Shown here piece by piece: positions 4,731 to 6,045 of a DNA stretch of 6,045 nucleotides. The stretch is from CALZJC01 sp041574955. GTDB lineage: Bacteria; Acidobacteriota; Thermoanaerobaculia; Multivoradales; JAHEKO01. Below the pieces are notes generated by a model. It was not told the origin of the DNA. It searched no databases and saw only the letters and a list, made by a program, of their open reading frames with translations. Position 1 is the first letter of the stretch; each line of letters starts with the position of its first letter. The stretch lies in assembly GCA_041574955.1 (NCBI GenBank), contig JBFGNS010000213.1:1-6045 (forward strand), read 5' to 3'. Made by a program: the position numbers and the translations under genes.

Positions 4731-6045
4731 ATGATCCGCACCCGTTTCGCCCCCAGCCCGACGGGGTATCTCCACATCGGCGGGGTGCGCACCGCGCTGT
4801 TCAACTGGCTGTTCACCCGCCAGCGCGGCGGCCGTTTCATCCTCAGGATCGACGACACCGACGCCCGCCGCAACGTCGAGGAGGCGCTGACGCCGATCCT
4901 CCACGGCTTCCGCTGGCTGGGGCTCGATTGGGACGAGGGCCCGGAGGCGGGCGGCGATGCCGGCCCCTACTACCAGTCCGAGCGCGGCGAGCTGTACGCG
5001 CGGGCCGTCGAGCGGCTGCTGGCCGGCGGCCACGCCTACCGCGACTACGCCACGCCGGAGGAGATCCAGGCCGAGCGCCAGGCGGCGGCCGCGGCCGGCG
5101 AGCGGTTCCTCTACAGCCGGCGGTGGAAGGCGGCGAGCGACCAGGAGCGCGAGCGTTTCGAGGCCGAGGGCCGCCAGGGCGTGGTGCGGCTCGAGATGCC
5201 GCGCACCGGCGAGTGCCGCTTCACCGACCTGGTGCGCGGCGAGGTGGCCTTCGACTGGGCGGGCGAGCAGGATCACGTCATCCAGCGCGCCGACGGCTCG
5301 GTGCTCTACCACCTGGCGAGCGCGGTGGACGATATCGAGATGGGGATCACCCACGTCATCCGCGCCGAGGAGCACCTGTCCAACACGCCGCGCCACCTGT
5401 TCATCACCGCCGGGCTGGAAGCCCAGGCGCCGGCCTACGCCCACCTGCCGTACGTCGCCGAGCCCGGCTCGAAGACCAAGCTCAGCAAGCGCAAGCTGGC
5501 CAGGTACCTCGCGGACCCCGAGTTCGCCCGGCTGACCGAGCACGGTCGGGCGATCGCCGAGGCGATCGGTCACGATACGGCGGACGACGCCTTCAACCCG
5601 GTGATCGTCGACTTCTACGAGACCGTCGGCTACCTGCCCGAGGCGCTGCTCAACTACCTGCTGCTGCTCGGCTGGTCGCTCGACGACAAGACCGAGCGGC
5701 TCGACCGCGAGGCGATGGTGCGACATTTCTCGCTCGAGCGGGTGCAGAGCTCGCCGGCCAGCTTCGACCCGGCCAAGCTGCAGGCGTTCCAGGAGCAGTA
5801 CATGAGGGAGCTGCCGGCGGCGCGCAAGCTGGAGCTCTGCCTGCCGTATCTCGAGCGCGCCGGGCTGGTCGGCTCGCCACCCACCGACGGCGAGCGGGCG
5901 CTGGCCGCCGCCGTGCTCGCCGCCGCCGCCGACCGCGTCAAGGTCGCAGGTGACGTGCTCGACTACGCCGACTTCTTCACCCCGGACGACGAGCTGGCCT
6001 ACGACCCCAAGGCGTTCGACAAACGGCTGGCCAGACCGCCCGAGG
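4731..6045 (+). CDS. gltX: Glutamyl-tRNA synthetase, C-terminus cut by window edge
   Basis: Class I synthetase joining glutamate to tRNA-Glu using ATP; cytosolic. The frame stays open to the window end: 438 codons are present, and about 70-90 residues of the anticodon-binding domain are probably missing (E. coli enzyme: 471 aa, without the insertion seen here). The HIGH-type motif reads PSPTGYLHIGG (8-18), with HIGG as usual for GluRS. RIDDTD follows (39-44), then VDDIEMGITHVIRAEEHLSNTPR (199-221) and the KMSKS-type loop KLSKR (250-254). After KLSKR comes Lys rather than His-Gly and a 45-residue segment before GYLPEALLNYL (300-310), against about 12 residues in E. coli. Cys residues of the E. 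coli zinc site are absent; YRDYAT occupies that place. The ATG at 4731 is chosen because MIRTRFAPSPTG matches the normal family start. An in-frame GTG at 4710 would add seven residues and lacks a well-spaced Shine-Dalgarno. Translation signals are weak. Confidence 0.96.
   Translation, partial: MIRTRFAPSPTGYLHIGGVRTALFNWLFTRQRGGRFILRIDDTDARRNVEEALTPILHGFRWLGLDWDEGPEAGGDAGPYYQSERGELYARAVERLLAGGHAYRDYATPEEIQAERQAAAAAGERFLYSRRWKAASDQERERFEAEGRQGVVRLEMPRTGECRFTDLVRGEVAFDWAGEQDHVIQRADGSVLYHLASAVDDIEMGITHVIRAEEHLSNTPRHLFITAGLEAQAPAYAHLPYVAEPGSKTKLSKRKLARYLADPEFARLTEHGRAIAEAIGHDTADDAFNPVIVDFYETVGYLPEALLNYLLLLGWSLDDKTERLDREAMVRHFSLERVQSSPASFDPAKLQAFQEQYMRELPAARKLELCLPYLERAGLVGSPPTDGERALAAAVLAAAADRVKVAGDVLDYADFFTPDDELAYDPKAFDKRLARPPE

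Noticed and set aside
4590..5953. Long minus-strand frame 4590-5726 and plus-strand frame 4718-5953 overlapping gltX
   Set aside because: Both are shadows of gltX, whose frame from 4731 has all class I synthetase motifs and runs open past the window end.
1..6045. CRISPR arrays, tRNA or rRNA genes, insertion sequences, attachment sites
   Set aside because: No regularly spaced repeats, cloverleaf-like segments, transposase motifs or flanking terminal repeats were seen on either strand.

Overview
This is a GC-rich window (C/G dominate third codon positions throughout) from a bacterial chromosome. It carries housekeeping genes and a small two-gene peptidase cassette. No tRNA, rRNA, CRISPR array, insertion sequence or phage gene could be recognised. 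The lineage cannot be fixed from the sequence alone. The best clue is the glutamyl-tRNA synthetase, which has a lysine instead of His-Gly after its KLSKR loop, followed by an extra segment of about 33 residues. From memory, this version occurs in Planctomycetota and some other deep-branching GC-rich phyla, so the assignment is tentative.

Layout: (1) 1-257 is a Pro/Ala-rich, GC-rich leader region. It may hold the tail of an upstream gene and ends with a near-consensus sigma-70-type promoter (TTGGCA-N17-TATATT). (2) 258-2330, plus strand, is a complete transketolase with all recognisable thiamine diphosphate and substrate residues. (3) 2333-2902, plus strand, is a small multi-pass membrane protein starting 2 nt after the transketolase stop, so the two are probably co-transcribed and translationally coupled. 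(4) 2903-2959 is a short convergent junction with GC-rich hairpins. (5) Minus strand: 4593-3406 encodes a soluble M48-type zinc metallopeptidase fused to a TerB-like domain. It is followed 11 nt later by 3394-2960, a 144-aa protein that looks like a YbjN/CesT-fold chaperone-like protein. (6) 4594-4730 is a divergent intergenic region with a 17-bp palindrome next to the peptidase start. (7) 4731 to the window end, plus strand, is glutamyl-tRNA synthetase (gltX), cut off by the window edge.

Functionally, transketolase serves the non-oxidative pentose phosphate pathway and GluRS charges tRNA. The membrane protein coupled to transketolase has no evident metabolic role. The most unusual unit is the M48-TerB plus YbjN-like pair: a cytosolic protease with a stress-associated sensor-type domain and a small possible adaptor. 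I regard it as a candidate regulated proteolysis or protein quality-control module. That role is inference; only the domain features are seen directly.
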